From contig CAWABY010000011.1 of NCBI GenBank assembly GCA_963780395.1, positions 124,001 to 188,000 of the forward strand: DNA of 64,000 nucleotides. The letters are read 5' to 3'. The notes under the pieces were generated by a model. It did no database searches. It was not told the origin of the DNA and was given only the letters and a program-made list of their open reading frames with translations. Shown piece after piece: positions 18,459 to 27,441 of this stretch; position 1 is the stretch's first letter; the number at the start of each line of letters is the position of its first letter. The translations under genes and the position numbers were made by a program. This DNA comes from VGBV01 sp963780395 (lineage in GTDB: Bacteria > Actinomycetota > Thermoleophilia > Solirubrobacterales > 70-9).

Positions 18459-18943
18459 CGCGTCGGCGGCGGCTCCTCGCCCTCCCAGAACGGCTTCGAG
18501 TCACGCTCGTAGTAGATGCCGTGCATCCCCTCGCCGTGGCCGCCCGGCGGCCGGCCGAAGGCGCTGATCTTGCCCGACTCGGGCCGCACGACGATGTCGG
18601 GGGCGATCATCTCGCTCAGCATCAGGATCCGCACCGGCCCATCGGTGCGGTTGATGACCTGGTGCGCGCCCTGCTCCCCGAGCGGAAAGGAGACGATCTC
18701 GCCCTCGGCCAGCTCGCGCTCGCCGTCGGCGCTCCGCAGCGTCGGCGTCCCCGCGATCACGATCAGCATCTCCTCGTTCCCCAGGTGGTAGTGGAGCGGG
18801 AAGGCGGCGTTGCCCGGCTCGATCTCGAACAGGCTCGCTCCGAGTCGCTTGGCCTCCGCCTGCTTGCCCAGCATGGCCCGCCGGGTCCGGAAGCCCTCCT
18901 GCTTCTGGGTCTGGTCGAACTCGGGATCGAACAGGTTCGCCAT
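18455..18943 (-). CDS. Cupin-domain protein
   Basis: 162 residues with one cupin barrel. Motif 1 is FPLHYHLGNEEMLIVIAG (H-x-H ... E metal ligands) and motif 2 is SFPLGEQGAHQVIN with the fourth ligand His. The C-terminus (MHGIYYERDSKPFWEG) is seen in small cupins often annotated as sugar-binding or quercetin-type. No substrate can be assigned. It is joined to the 3-hydroxyacyl-CoA dehydrogenase by an ATGA overlap and lies 31 bases after the universal stress protein gene. Confidence 0.88.
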   Translation of the reverse strand: MANLFDPEFDQTQKQEGFRTRRAMLGKQAEAKRLGASLFEIEPGNAAFPLHYHLGNEEMLIVIAGTPTLRSADGERELAEGEIVSFPLGEQGAHQVINRTDGPVRILMLSEMIAPDIVVRPESGKISAFGRPPGGHGEGMHGIYYERDSKPFWEGEEPPPTR

Positions 18944-18974
18944 TGCAGACGTCGTTCGCAGGCCAGGGTGTCGG

Positions 18975-19403
18975 CTAGGTCGTCTTGACGACGAACACCG
19001 AGCAAGCCGCCTGGTGCGTGACGGTGTTCGGCACGCTGCCGAGCACGCGCCGCTTCATCCCCTTGTTCCCGATCACGAGCACGTCCGCCCCGGATTCGCC
19101 GGCGAGGCGCACGAGCACGTCCGCCGGATCGCCCTCGTCGACCGCGGTCCGGCATTCGATCCCCTCTGCCCGGACCTCGCCCTCGGTCCTCGCCAGGATC
19201 TCTCGCGTCCGCGCCGCGGGGTTGGACGCCCACTGGATTTCCTCATCCGCGTCGTCGCCCTTCTTCGCGGGGCCCGCGATGGCGCTGATCAAGACCAGTT
19301 CCGAGTCGAACCGCTTCGCCATTCCGACCGCCACTTCGACCGCCTCAGCGGCGGTGGCCGAGCCGTCGGTTCCCACGGCGATCGTGGAGAGCATCGTGGC
19401 CAC
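18975..19403 (-). CDS. Universal stress protein (UspA family)
   Basis: 142 residues, one Usp domain. The N-terminal strand is TIAVGTDGSATAAEAVEVAV and the ATP-binding C-terminal motif is IGNKGMKRRVLGSVPNTVTH, the G-2x-G-9x-G(S/T) pattern, so this is probably an ATP-binding Usp. It begins at ATG 19403 (or 19394), seven bases after the GMC oxidoreductase stop on the same strand, and so is probably in that operon. Its role is general stress adaptation; there is no specific clue. Confidence 0.9.
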   Translation of the reverse strand: MATMLSTIAVGTDGSATAAEAVEVAVGMAKRFDSELVLISAIAGPAKKGDDADEEIQWASNPAARTREILARTEGEVRAEGIECRTAVDEGDPADVLVRLAGESGADVLVIGNKGMKRRVLGSVPNTVTHQAACSVFVVKTT

Positions 19404-19410
19404 ACTATCT

Positions 19411-21814
19411 CTAATCGATGCCGGCCGATGCGTAATCGGCGAGGGCCATCACGGTCAGCTGTGGGTTCACGGTCACCGATGACGGGAACACGCTGGCGTC
19501 GCAGACGTAGACGTTGTCGGCGCCGTGAAGCTTGAAACGCTCGTCCACCACGCCCTTGGCGGGGTCGCCGCTGACCGCGTTGCCGCCCTGCGGATGCGAG
19601 GTGTGGAGCCCGATATCGGTGTTGTCGCGGACCACGTCGTCGAGCTGGTCGACCTCCTCCACCGAGCTGTAGGAGAGCGAGCGGAAGGTCATCGGCATCA
19701 CCCTCAGGGCGCCGCTGGCGAAGTGGATCCTGGCCGCGAGCTTGTTGCCCTTGATCATCAGCTTCAGGTCGGCGTCGGTGGGGACGTAGTCAAGCTTCAT
19801 TCCCTTGCCCCGGAAGCCGGGCTTGACGCGGCCGTTCCGCTGCGAGCCCACGACGACGCCGATGCAGCTCAGGTGGACGTAGCGGCGCATGTTGTTGAAG
19901 TGGTCCGAGAACCAGCCCGGCATCAGCATCGCCTGGGTCCCGACAGGGTTGAACCAGGACTCGAGGATGAGCTGGTCCTCGCCGGCGGGGCGGAAGGTAT
20001 GGGTGATCTGCAGCCCGTCGTAGGCGTGCAGCTCCTGCTCGAAATCGGCGGTGAGCGGCGCGCCGACGTTGAAGCTGAGACCCGTGCCCGTCAGCTCGCC
20101 GCCGAGCCCGCTGCGCTGCAGCAGCAGGCTGGAGGCGAGCGCGCCGCCCGCGACCACCACCGTGTTGGCGGCGACCCGAGCCGGCGCCCGTCCGAGAGGC
20201 GGCAGTGGACCTCGGTCGCGCGGCCGCCGCTGGTCTCGATCCGCTCGGCCAGGCACTCGCTGAAGATCCGCACGCCGTCGGGGAAATCGGCCTGGGCCCG
20301 CGGCAGGATGTTGTCCAGCGCCGAGAGCTTCTTGCCGTAGGCACAGCCCATGTTGCAGTAGCCCGAGCCCAGGCAGTCCTTGATGTTGGCGTCGACCACG
20401 CTCGCGGGCGTGTCCAGGCCGAGCTCCTTGATCCCCTCCGCCATCTTCGTCCCGCCCGCCTGCAGGTGCCCGTTGTCCTGGGTGAGGACGGGCAGCCACT
20501 TGCGCAGCCGCTTGAACGACTTCATCAGCCGCTCCTCCTCGATCCCCGCGTCGAGCCCGTCGGGATCGTTCCAGCGCTTCAGCGTCCGCTCGGGGATGTC
20601 GAGGCAGACCGCGTTGTTGACGACGGTGCTGCCGCCGACGCACTTGCCCTGGAGCACCTGGAAGCGGGCGTCCTTCGACATCTGCATGGCGCCGTCGGCG
20701 TACAGATTCGAGAACTGGACCCGTTCGTCCTCGGTGAAGTCCCGCGGGTCCACGTGCTTGCCCCCCTCCAGCACCACGACCTCGCGGCCCCGCTCGGCCA
20801 GGCGGTAGGCGAGCAGGGCGCCCGCGGCGCCGCTGCCGATGATCGCCACATCGGCGTTGACGCGCTCGGCGTCGACCTCGTTGGGATCGCTGACGACCAG
20901 GCCGGGCCGCTCGAGGGGGAGCTTCTTGACCGCCTTCGCGTAGCCGGGGCGCTTCGAGAACGGCACGAATCCCGTCGACTCCGCCGATCGCGGATCCCCG
21001 TAGTAGCCGATGATCGCGAGCTGCTGGGTCGCGAACAGCATCGACTGCACCAGCCCGCGCAGGAAGCCGGGGAGGCGGCGCTCGACCACGTCGTCGATGA
21101 AGCAGCGCTCGATGAACTCGAGGCGGCGGGCGGGCGAGATCAGCGCGAACGGGGGCCTGAAGCGGAACATCGGATAGACCGTCAGCACCGACAGCGCCAG
21201 CTTCGCCTTCCACTTGTCCTGGGCGGCGAACGAGAAGAGGTAGTCGTCGATCCCGGCGGCCACCTCCTCCGGCGTCAGCGCCTCGTCCTCGCCGATCACC
21301 AGCACCTCGGCCATCGCCATCGCGGTTCGGTGCTGGTGCGGCAACAGATAGCGCAGGGCGTAGCGCGATCGCGCCGCCGAGCGGTACAGGAGCCAGAGCA
21401 CGGCGATGACCCCGCAGGCCGAGGACGAGCCAGATGAACAGCAGCACGGTCGGATCGGAAGCCTCGATGCCGAAGGGCGCGCCGAAGGTCGCCTCGACGC
21501 TGTCGGCGTGGCCGATGAGCGAGCATGAACAGCAGCGAGGCGACGATCAGGACATGCCCCGCGATCACCAGCTGCCCGGCCCAGCCGTTCTGGCGGATGT
21601 CGCCGGCGGCGATGAAGGCGAGCACCGCGAACATGCCGTCCTTGGCCACCGAATTGGCGACGAACGGGAACTCCGCCGGCCCCAGCAGGCCCTGCAGCAG
21701 GTAGCCGATCACGAAGGCGACGAACAGCAGGGAGAAGAGCCGGAGCACCAGCTCGAGGCGCCGCTCCTGCGAGGTCAGCTCCGCGACCTCCAAGCCGTTC
21801 GGACTAGCTCCCAT
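19411..21814 (-). CDS. GMC-family oxidoreductase (cholesterol-oxidase-like) with N-terminal membrane domain, three frameshifts
   Basis: Read across three single-base frame breaks (near 21510, 21412 and 20180) this is one ~800-residue protein. Order: a membrane domain of about four helices (LFSLLFVAFVIGYLLQGLL, FAVLAFIAAGD, LVIAGHVLIVASLLFML, TVLLFIWLVLGLRVIAVLW); a ~110-residue helical segment (EEVAAGIDDYLFSFAAQDKW), resembling gluconate-dehydrogenase subunit 3; then the FAD domain ADVAIIGSGAAGALLAYRLA with VLQGKCVGGSTVVNNAVC. The C-terminal GMC motif is TDIGLHTSHPQGGN, then VYVCDASVFPSSVTVNPQLT. The family oxidises sterols, alcohols or sugars and passes electrons to O2 or a membrane carrier. 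Its place beside acyl-CoA dehydrogenase and hydratase genes suggests an alcohol or sterol substrate (inference). The start overlaps the upstream SnoaL-like gene by 11 bases. Confidence 0.82.
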
Positions 21815-22250
21815 CGGGGGCGGATGACTTGGTGCCGCCGGCGTCGCCGATCCAGCTCATCGCCTCGTTCTCGTCGTAGAACTCGTGGACCCGAACGCAC
21901 TTCTCTTGGTCGAAGGTGAACACCTGGATCACCTTGTCGGAGATCTCGAGGCCGCTGTGCTCGCCGCGACCCTTGCGGCGAGCGTAGGCCACGACGTGAT
22001 CACCCTTGTCCACCACGTCCTCGAGCTCGAATCTGAGCTCGCCCACCTCAGCGCGCCACTGCGCCCAGAACTTCTCCACCCCCGCGTACCCGCGGTAGGT
22101 GCCGGGGTCCGGGTCCTCGGCCGGAGTCACCCACTCGACGTCCTCGGACATGTGCTCGAGCACCCAACTCCTGTCACCCGAGTTCCAGGCGTCATATCCC
22201 CTGCGCACCAGGTCTAGACGCTCTTGCGACACCGGGGACCAGTATCCCAC
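21804..22250 (-). CDS. SnoaL-like (NTF2-fold) protein
   Basis: 148 residues. The SnoaL/NTF2 pattern is clear: ERLDLVRRGYDAWNSGD, then HMSEDVEWVTPAEDPDPG, GVEKFWAQWRAEVGEL and a closing VFTFDQEKCVRVHEFYDE. Such small alpha+beta barrels are isomerases, hydrolases or binding proteins; no catalytic prediction is possible. The start is GTG 22250 or GTG 22232 (VSQERLD), the latter being the more usual SnoaL beginning. It lies 16 bases downstream of the enoyl-CoA hydratase gene. Confidence 0.85.
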   Translation of the reverse strand: MGYWSPVSQERLDLVRRGYDAWNSGDRSWVLEHMSEDVEWVTPAEDPDPGTYRGYAGVEKFWAQWRAEVGELRFELEDVVDKGDHVVAYARRKGRGEHSGLEISDKVIQVFTFDQEKCVRVHEFYDENEAMSWIGDAGGTKSSAPDGS

Positions 22251-22266
22251 TGTGGGCTGGGCGGCG

Positions 22267-23034
22267 CTATCGCCCCTGGAAGTCGGGCTTGCGTTTCTCC
22301 AGGAATGCCTCCATCGCCTCGACGCGGTCCTCGGTCGCCATCGCGACGCCGAACAGGCGGCGCTCGGCCTCGACGCCGGCGGTGAGGCCGGTCTCCTCGG
22401 CGGTCAGGATCGCCTCCTTGGCCAGGCGGGCGGCGAGGGGCGGGCGGCGTGCGATCACGGCGGCCAGCTCCATCGCCTCATCCAGCCAGACGCCCTTCTT
22501 GGTCACCCGGTTGACCATTCCCATCTCGAGCGCCTCCTTCGCGTCGAAGCGGCGGCCCGTCAGGACCAGCTCCATGGCGCGCGCCTTGCCGACCGTGCGG
22601 GCGAGACGCTGGGTGCCGCCGCCGCCGGGGATGATCGCCAGCGTGATCTCGGGCTGGCCGAACTCGGCCGTCTCCGAGGCGACGATCATGTCGCAGAGCA
22701 GCGCCAGCTCGCAGCCCCCGCCCAGCGCCCAGCCCGAGACGGCGGCGATCATCGGGGTGCGGACCAGGGCGAGGCGGCGCCAGAAGGACTCGCTGGGGCT
22801 GAGCTCGTCGTTGATGTCGTGCTCGGCCAGCGCCCTGACGTCGGCGCCCGCGGCGAAGGCCTCGTCGTCGCCGGCGATGACGATGCAGTTGACCTCCTCG
22901 CCGGCGTCGAAGGCCTCGATCGCGTCGGCGAGCTCGCCCCGCAGGCCGGGGCTCAGCGCGTTGCGCGCCTCGGGCCGGTTCAGCCGGCAGAGGCCGACCC
23001 GGCCGTGTGTCTCGGTGAGGACGAGCTCAGCCAT
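22267..23034 (-). CDS. Enoyl-CoA hydratase/isomerase
   Basis: 255 residues, the standard crotonase length. The oxyanion and active-site region is visible: AVSGWALGGGCELALLCDM (first catalytic Glu in GGGCE), AEFGQPEITLAIIPGGGGTQRL (second Glu in GQPE), and KEALEMGMVNRV. Both glutamates of true hydratases are present, so hydration of trans-2-enoyl-CoA in fatty acid or related acyl degradation is likely. It overlaps the upstream acyl-CoA dehydrogenase gene by eight bases. Confidence 0.92.
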   Translation of the reverse strand: MAELVLTETHGRVGLCRLNRPEARNALSPGLRGELADAIEAFDAGEEVNCIVIAGDDEAFAAGADVRALAEHDINDELSPSESFWRRLALVRTPMIAAVSGWALGGGCELALLCDMIVASETAEFGQPEITLAIIPGGGGTQRLARTVGKARAMELVLTGRRFDAKEALEMGMVNRVTKKGVWLDEAMELAAVIARRPPLAARLAKEAILTAEETGLTAGVEAERRLFGVAMATEDRVEAMEAFLEKRKPDFQGR

Positions 23035-24199
23035 CCGACGCAGGCGGGACCAGTGCGTTGATCCCCGTCGCGTCGCGGCCGATGATCAGCTTCTGGATCT
23101 GCGAGGTGCCCTCGTACAGCGTCGTGACCCTGGCGTCGCGCAGGTAGCGCTCGACCGGGTAGTCGTCCACGTAGCCCGAGCCGCCATGGACCTGGATCGC
23201 CGCGTTCGCGCATTCGACGGCGGACTCGGTCGCGTACAGCTTTGCGATCGAGGTCTCGACGGTGCTCGGTTGGCCGCGGTCCTTGAGGTCACCGGCGCGA
23301 TAGACCAGCATCCGGCTGGCATCCCGCTTCACGACCATGTCGGCGATCAGCTCCTGCACGAGCTGAAAGCTCGCGATCGGAACGTCGAACTGCTTGCGCT
23401 CGGTCGAGTAGGCGACCGAGGCCTCGACGCAGCCGTCGCAGATGCCGACGCAGCCGGCGGCGACGCTGTAGCGCCCCTTGTCCAGCGCGCTCATCGCGAC
23501 CTTGAAGCCCTCGCCGATCTCGCCGAGCATCGCCGAGTCGGGTACCTCAACGTCGTCGAGCGAGATCTCGGCGGTGTCGGATGCGCGCAGGCCGAGCTTG
23601 CCGTGGACCTCCGTCGTGGAGAACCCCTCGGCGCCTGTCGGAACGAGGAAACAGGCGAGACCCTTGTGCTTCTTGTCGGGGTCGGTCTGCGCGAAGATCA
23701 GAGCCACCTCGGCGACGTTGCCGAGCGAGATCCACATCTTGTTGCCGCTGATCGTCCAGCCCGAGTCGGTCCTCTTAGCCCTTGTCCTCAAGTTGGCGGC
23801 GTCCGAGCCGGTGTCGGGCTCGGTCAGGCCGAAGCAGCCGAGCGCCTCGCCCGAGCACAACCGCGGCAACCACTCCTGCTTCTGCTCCTCGGTTCCCCAC
23901 TGCTCGATCGAGCCGCACACCAGCGAGGTCTGCACCGAGACGACGGTGCGCGCCGCCGAGTCGGCGCGGCCGATCTGCTCGACGATCAGCGCGTAGCCGA
24001 TGTAGTCGAGGCCGCGGCCGCCGTAGTCCTCGGCCACCGGGGCGCCCAGGTAGCCGACCTCTCCCATCTTCGAGGCCAGCTCGCGGTCGAAGCGGGCGGC
24101 GCGGTCGCTCTCGCGGACGCGGGGCATGATCTCGCGGTCGGCGAACTCGCGAGCCGCCTCGGAGATCAGCTTCTGCTCGTCGGTGAGCTGCAGGTCCAA
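23027..24199 (-). CDS. Acyl-CoA dehydrogenase
   Basis: 390 residues, full length. Signatures: EALGCFGLTEPDTGSDAANL (FAD/acyl-CoA binding), WTISGNKMWISLGNVAEV, and the C-terminal VHGGSGYVDDYPVERYLRDA followed by LYEGTSQIQKLIIGRD, where the Glu of YEGTSQIQ is the catalytic base of short/medium-chain enzymes. It catalyses the FAD-dependent first step of beta-oxidation, passing electrons to ETF. It sits two bases downstream of the aminotransferase IV gene and overlaps the hydratase gene. Confidence 0.95.
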   Translation of the reverse strand: MDLQLTDEQKLISEAAREFADREIMPRVRESDRAARFDRELASKMGEVGYLGAPVAEDYGGRGLDYIGYALIVEQIGRADSAARTVVSVQTSLVCGSIEQWGTEEQKQEWLPRLCSGEALGCFGLTEPDTGSDAANLRTRAKRTDSGWTISGNKMWISLGNVAEVALIFAQTDPDKKHKGLACFLVPTGAEGFSTTEVHGKLGLRASDTAEISLDDVEVPDSAMLGEIGEGFKVAMSALDKGRYSVAAGCVGICDGCVEASVAYSTERKQFDVPIASFQLVQELIADMVVKRDASRMLVYRAGDLKDRGQPSTVETSIAKLYATESAVECANAAIQVHGGSGYVDDYPVERYLRDARVTTLYEGTSQIQKLIIGRDATGINALVPPASDG

Positions 24200-24201
24200 G
24201 C

Positions 24202-25005
24202 TCAGCCCCGCGCTGCGGTCGGGCCCATCTCGCGCTCCAGCACCGCGGCGAAGGCTTCGCTCGCCTCGCGCGTGCGCGGGCCGGCCAGCTCGGGCAACTC
24301 GGTGCCGTCCACGGCCGAGATCGGCTGTACCTCCCGGACGGTCGAGGCGAGGAAGGCCTCGCTCGCGCCCAGCACCTCCTCGAGCGGGAAGTCTCCCTCG
24401 ACCACGTCGAGCTCGCTCACGATCCGGTCTCTGGTGATCGAGGCGAGGATGCCGGTGTCGAGCGCCGGGGTCCGCAGCTCGCCACCGGTCGCCCAGAAGA
24501 TGGTCGAGGTCGGCGCCTCGAGCACGATCCCATCCGGGCGCACCAGCAGCGCCTCGTCGGCGCCCCTCGCCTGCGCGAGGCGTGTCGCGTGCATGTTGGC
24601 GCCGTAGGAGAGCGACTTGACCCCGGTCAGGATGATCGTCGGCGAATACGCCACCGAAGCGAGCGAGACGCTGGCGCTGTGCTCGATCAGGGCCTCGGTG
24701 AAGGCGAGCCGGCGCCCGCCGCGGGTGACGACCAGCCGCAGCTGGCCCTCGCCGTCCCCGAACGCCTCCAGCAGCGCATCGATCTCGCCCTCGAGCGCCT
24801 GGCGCTCGACCGGCAGCTCGATCGCTGCGGCCGAGCGCTCCAGCCGGTCCAGGTGCTCGCCGAGCGCGAACGGGCGCCCGGCGTAGAGCCGGATCACCTC
24901 GAAGACCCCGTCGCCGCGCAGCAGGCCGTCGTCGGCGGGAGCGATCCGAGCCTCGTCGGTGGGCGAGATCCGTCCATCGACGCTTGCCAGCAGGGGTGAG
25001 GCCAT
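24202..25005 (-). CDS. Class IV aminotransferase (branched-chain aminotransferase / aminodeoxychorismate lyase family)
   Basis: 267 residues with PLP fold type IV. Seen: DDGLLRGDGVFEVIRLYAGR near the N-terminus, the Lys-containing segment GVKSLSYGANMHATRLAQ, the family hallmark EAPTSTIFWA (usually EGxxSNIF), and ITRDRIVSELDVVEGD. Length and motifs fit BCAT, D-amino-acid transaminase and 4-amino-4-deoxychorismate lyase equally well, so I leave the function open. It is the first gene of the minus-strand run and is divergent from the small membrane protein at 25075. Confidence 0.88.
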   Translation of the reverse strand: MASPLLASVDGRISPTDEARIAPADDGLLRGDGVFEVIRLYAGRPFALGEHLDRLERSAAAIELPVERQALEGEIDALLEAFGDGEGQLRLVVTRGGRRLAFTEALIEHSASVSLASVAYSPTIILTGVKSLSYGANMHATRLAQARGADEALLVRPDGIVLEAPTSTIFWATGGELRTPALDTGILASITRDRIVSELDVVEGDFPLEEVLGASEAFLASTVREVQPISAVDGTELPELAGPRTREASEAFAAVLEREMGPTAARG

Positions 25006-25074
25006 GCCGTGCCGAGGCTATCGGAGCGGGCGTGGACAGGCAGGGCGCGCGCCGTGCGGCGGTACTCTCGTCGC

Positions 25075-25452
25075 GTGACCCTGATCCTGATCACGATCGC
25101 GCTGGTGATGGTCCTGTTCGTGCTGGTGGTGCTGACCGCGCGGCTGTTCCGCGACTACCCCGCCTCGGAGCTGCTCGACTGGAAGCCCACGCGCTCGCCC
25201 GAGGTCGAGGCCCAGAACGAGATCGACGACGTGCAGCAGATGATGGATGCGCAGAACGAGTACCGGCGCAGGCGCGGGGCGAAGGAGATCACCGAGGCCG
25301 ACGTCGAGCGCCAGGCTCGCGAGGACCAGGCGGTGCGGGCGGCGGGCAGGGGCCCCTTCGCCCAGGGTGCGGGCGTCGAGGACGACGTCGACGAGGTCGT
25401 GCCTCCGATCCGGCCAAGGAAGCGCTCGAAGAAGAGCGGGAAGAAGCGCTAG
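25075..25452 (+). CDS. Small single-pass membrane protein of unknown function
   Basis: 125 residues from GTG 25075. One N-terminal membrane helix (LILITIALVMVLFVLVVLTARL) is followed by a charged cytoplasmic domain: SPEVEAQNEIDDVQQMMDAQN, an RRRRGAKEITEADV segment and a very basic C-terminus (RPRKRSKKSGKKR). Sec-type N-in anchoring seems likely. I do not recognise the family. Its stop TAG is followed immediately by the TTG start of the next gene. Confidence 0.7.
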   Translation: MTLILITIALVMVLFVLVVLTARLFRDYPASELLDWKPTRSPEVEAQNEIDDVQQMMDAQNEYRRRRGAKEITEADVERQAREDQAVRAAGRGPFAQGAGVEDDVDEVVPPIRPRKRSKKSGKKR

Positions 25453-25962
25453 TTGGCGAGGGCGCTGATCGTCGGTTGCGGTCGGCGTGGCCGCGCGCTC
25501 GGCAACGAGCTCGCGGCGCGCGGGTGGCAGGTACGCGGCACCAGCCGTTCCGACGCCGGGCTCGAGGCGATCGACCACGCCGGGCTGGAGCCGGCGCTGG
25601 CCGACCCCGAGCGTCCGGGGACGGTCCTGGATCTGGTCGGCGACGTCGCCGTGGTCGTCTGGATGCTGGGATCGGCCGACGGTGGGCGCGAGGAGCTGGC
25701 CGCCATCCACGGCCCGCGCCTGGAGCGGTTGCTGGAGAAGCTCGTCGACACGCCCGTGCGCGGATTCGCCTACGAGGCTGAGGGCAGCGTGCCCTCGGAG
25801 GTGCTCGACGGCGGGCGCGCGATCGTGGAGTCGGCTGCGCGCACCTGGCGGATCCCCGCGGCGATGCTCGGGAGCGGGAGGGACGAGGACGGCTGGGCGC
25901 GCGAGTCTGCCGACACGGTCGCGGGCCTGCTCGCGCCGCAGAGCAGGCCGATGCGCAGATGA
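25453..25962 (+). CDS. NAD(P)-binding (Rossmann-fold) protein, short
   Basis: 169 residues from TTG 25453. It starts with ALIVGCGRRGRALGNELAARGW, a G-x-G-x-x-G dinucleotide motif, then TSRSDAGLEAIDHAGLEPALADPERPG and VAVVVWMLGSADGG, the pattern of short SDR or epimerase-like proteins (YeeZ type). There is no Tyr-x-x-x-Lys motif, so catalysis is uncertain. It is four bases into the ATGA overlap with the downstream hydrolase gene. Confidence 0.75.
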   Translation: MARALIVGCGRRGRALGNELAARGWQVRGTSRSDAGLEAIDHAGLEPALADPERPGTVLDLVGDVAVVVWMLGSADGGREELAAIHGPRLERLLEKLVDTPVRGFAYEAEGSVPSEVLDGGRAIVESAARTWRIPAAMLGSGRDEDGWARESADTVAGLLAPQSRPMRR

Positions 25963-26795
25963 GCTCCGCCGACGGTTTCACCGGGGACGCCGGGGGAGAG
26001 ATCTTCTGGCAGAGCTGGCCCGCGCCCGGCGGGGCCCCCGTCAAGAGCGCCGTCGTGATCGCCCACGGCGTCTCCGAGCACTCCGGGCGCTACGCCCACG
26101 TCGCCCGGCGCCTGAACGGAGCCGGCTATGACGTCTTCGCGCTCGACCACCGCGGCCACGGCCGCTCCGATGGCGGGGGCGCCAACATCGGCCGCATCGC
26201 ATCCGCGGTCGCCGACATCGGCACCCTGATCGGAATCGCGCGCGAAGTCAGCTCGGGGCCGAGGCTGTTCCTGCTCGGGCACAGCATGGGCGGCGCCCTG
26301 GCGCTGCAATTCGCCCTCGAGCGCCAGCGGGAGCTGGACGGCCTGGTCCTGTCGGCGCCCGCGGCGGCGTTGGAGGCCGCCAGCCGCTTCGAGCTGGTCG
26401 CGGGCCGGGCGCTGTCGGTGGTGGCCCCCGGGCTCGGCGTCTTTCCCGTTGACCCCTCGGCGGTCAGCCGCGACCCCGTCGTGGTCAGCGACTACGAGTC
26501 CGACCCCCTCAACTACCACCGCAAGCTGCCGGCCCGGACCGTCGCCGAGCTTGCCCGGGCGATCGAGTCCTTCCCCGATCGTCTTCCGGGTCTGACCCTG
26601 CCGCTGCTGGTGATGGTGGGCACCGCCGACCTCCTGGTGCCGCCGGACGCCTCGCGGATGGTCGCCGAGCGGGCCGGATCAGCCGACAAGCGGCTGATCG
26701 AATACGACGGCCTCTACCACGAGATCCTGAACGAGCCCGAACAGGACAAGGTCATGGACGACCTCGTCGCCTGGCTCGACGGGCACCTCGGCTAG
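25959..26795 (+). CDS. Alpha/beta hydrolase, monoacylglycerol-lipase type
   Basis: 278 residues. The catalytic triad is visible: Ser in LLGHSMGGALALQFALE, Asp in GTADLLVPPDASR, His in DGLYHEILNEPEQ. The N-terminal HGVSEHSGRYAHVARRLNGAG is characteristic of monoglyceride lipases, with DHRGHGRSDGG following. No signal peptide, so probably cytoplasmic, hydrolysing monoacylglycerols or lysophospholipids (family inference). Confidence 0.9.
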   Translation: MSSADGFTGDAGGEIFWQSWPAPGGAPVKSAVVIAHGVSEHSGRYAHVARRLNGAGYDVFALDHRGHGRSDGGGANIGRIASAVADIGTLIGIAREVSSGPRLFLLGHSMGGALALQFALERQRELDGLVLSAPAAALEAASRFELVAGRALSVVAPGLGVFPVDPSAVSRDPVVVSDYESDPLNYHRKLPARTVAELARAIESFPDRLPGLTLPLLVMVGTADLLVPPDASRMVAERAGSADKRLIEYDGLYHEILNEPEQDKVMDDLVAWLDGHLG

Positions 26796-26802
26796 CTCGC
26801 CG

Positions 26803-27441
26803 CTAGACGACCCGGTACTTGACGTGGGTCGCGTCCGGGCCCTCGATCACGCGAATCTTCTCCACCTGCAGGTCGCCCACGTTGTCCATCAGGCGCTCGC
26901 CGTCGCCGAGGACGATCGGGGCGATGTTCAGCTCGAACTCGTCCACGAGCCCCGCGGCCAGGTACTGCTGCAGCGTGCTCGCGCCGCCGGCGAGCTGGAC
27001 GTCCTTGTCCCCGGCCGCCTCGCGCGCCTGCTCCAGCGCGGACTCGATGCCGTCGGTGACGAAGAAGAAGGTGGTGCCGCCCTCCATCTCGACCGGCTCG
27101 CGCTCGTGGTGGGTGAGGATGAACGTGGGCGTGTGGTACGGCGGATCGTCGCCCCACCAGCCTTTCCAGGACCCGTCGCCCCAGTCGCCGCCGCCGATCG
27201 GCCCGAACATGTTGCGGCCCATGATCACGGCGCCGTAGCCGCTCCCGAGCTCTATCGCGACCTGGTTGCTGGCGTTTTCCTCTCCGCCGGTCTTGCCGTG
27301 GGCCTCGAGCCAGGCCGGGGTCTTGAACATCCACTCGTGCAGCTCCTCGCCGCCCTCGCCGAGCGGTTCCTCCTCGCTCTGGTTGGGGCCGGCGCTGTAG
27401 CCGTCCAGTGAAACCGTCTGTTGGAATCGGACCTTGCTCAT
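26803..27441 (-). CDS. Dihydrofolate-reductase-like (RibD C-terminal domain) protein
   Basis: 212 residues with the DHFR/RibD-C fold: VRFQQTVSLDGYSAGPNQ at the start, GAVIMGRNMFGPIGGGDWGD, and IESALEQAREAAGDKDVQLAGG, the usual NADPH-binding region, then EFELNIAPIVLGDGERLMD. These stand-alone RibD-C proteins are common in actinobacteria; substrates are mostly unknown. The start overlaps the upstream NUDIX stop by four bases. Confidence 0.88.
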   Translation of the reverse strand: MSKVRFQQTVSLDGYSAGPNQSEEEPLGEGGEELHEWMFKTPAWLEAHGKTGGEENASNQVAIELGSGYGAVIMGRNMFGPIGGGDWGDGSWKGWWGDDPPYHTPTFILTHHEREPVEMEGGTTFFFVTDGIESALEQAREAAGDKDVQLAGGASTLQQYLAAGLVDEFELNIAPIVLGDGERLMDNVGDLQVEKIRVIEGPDATHVKYRVV

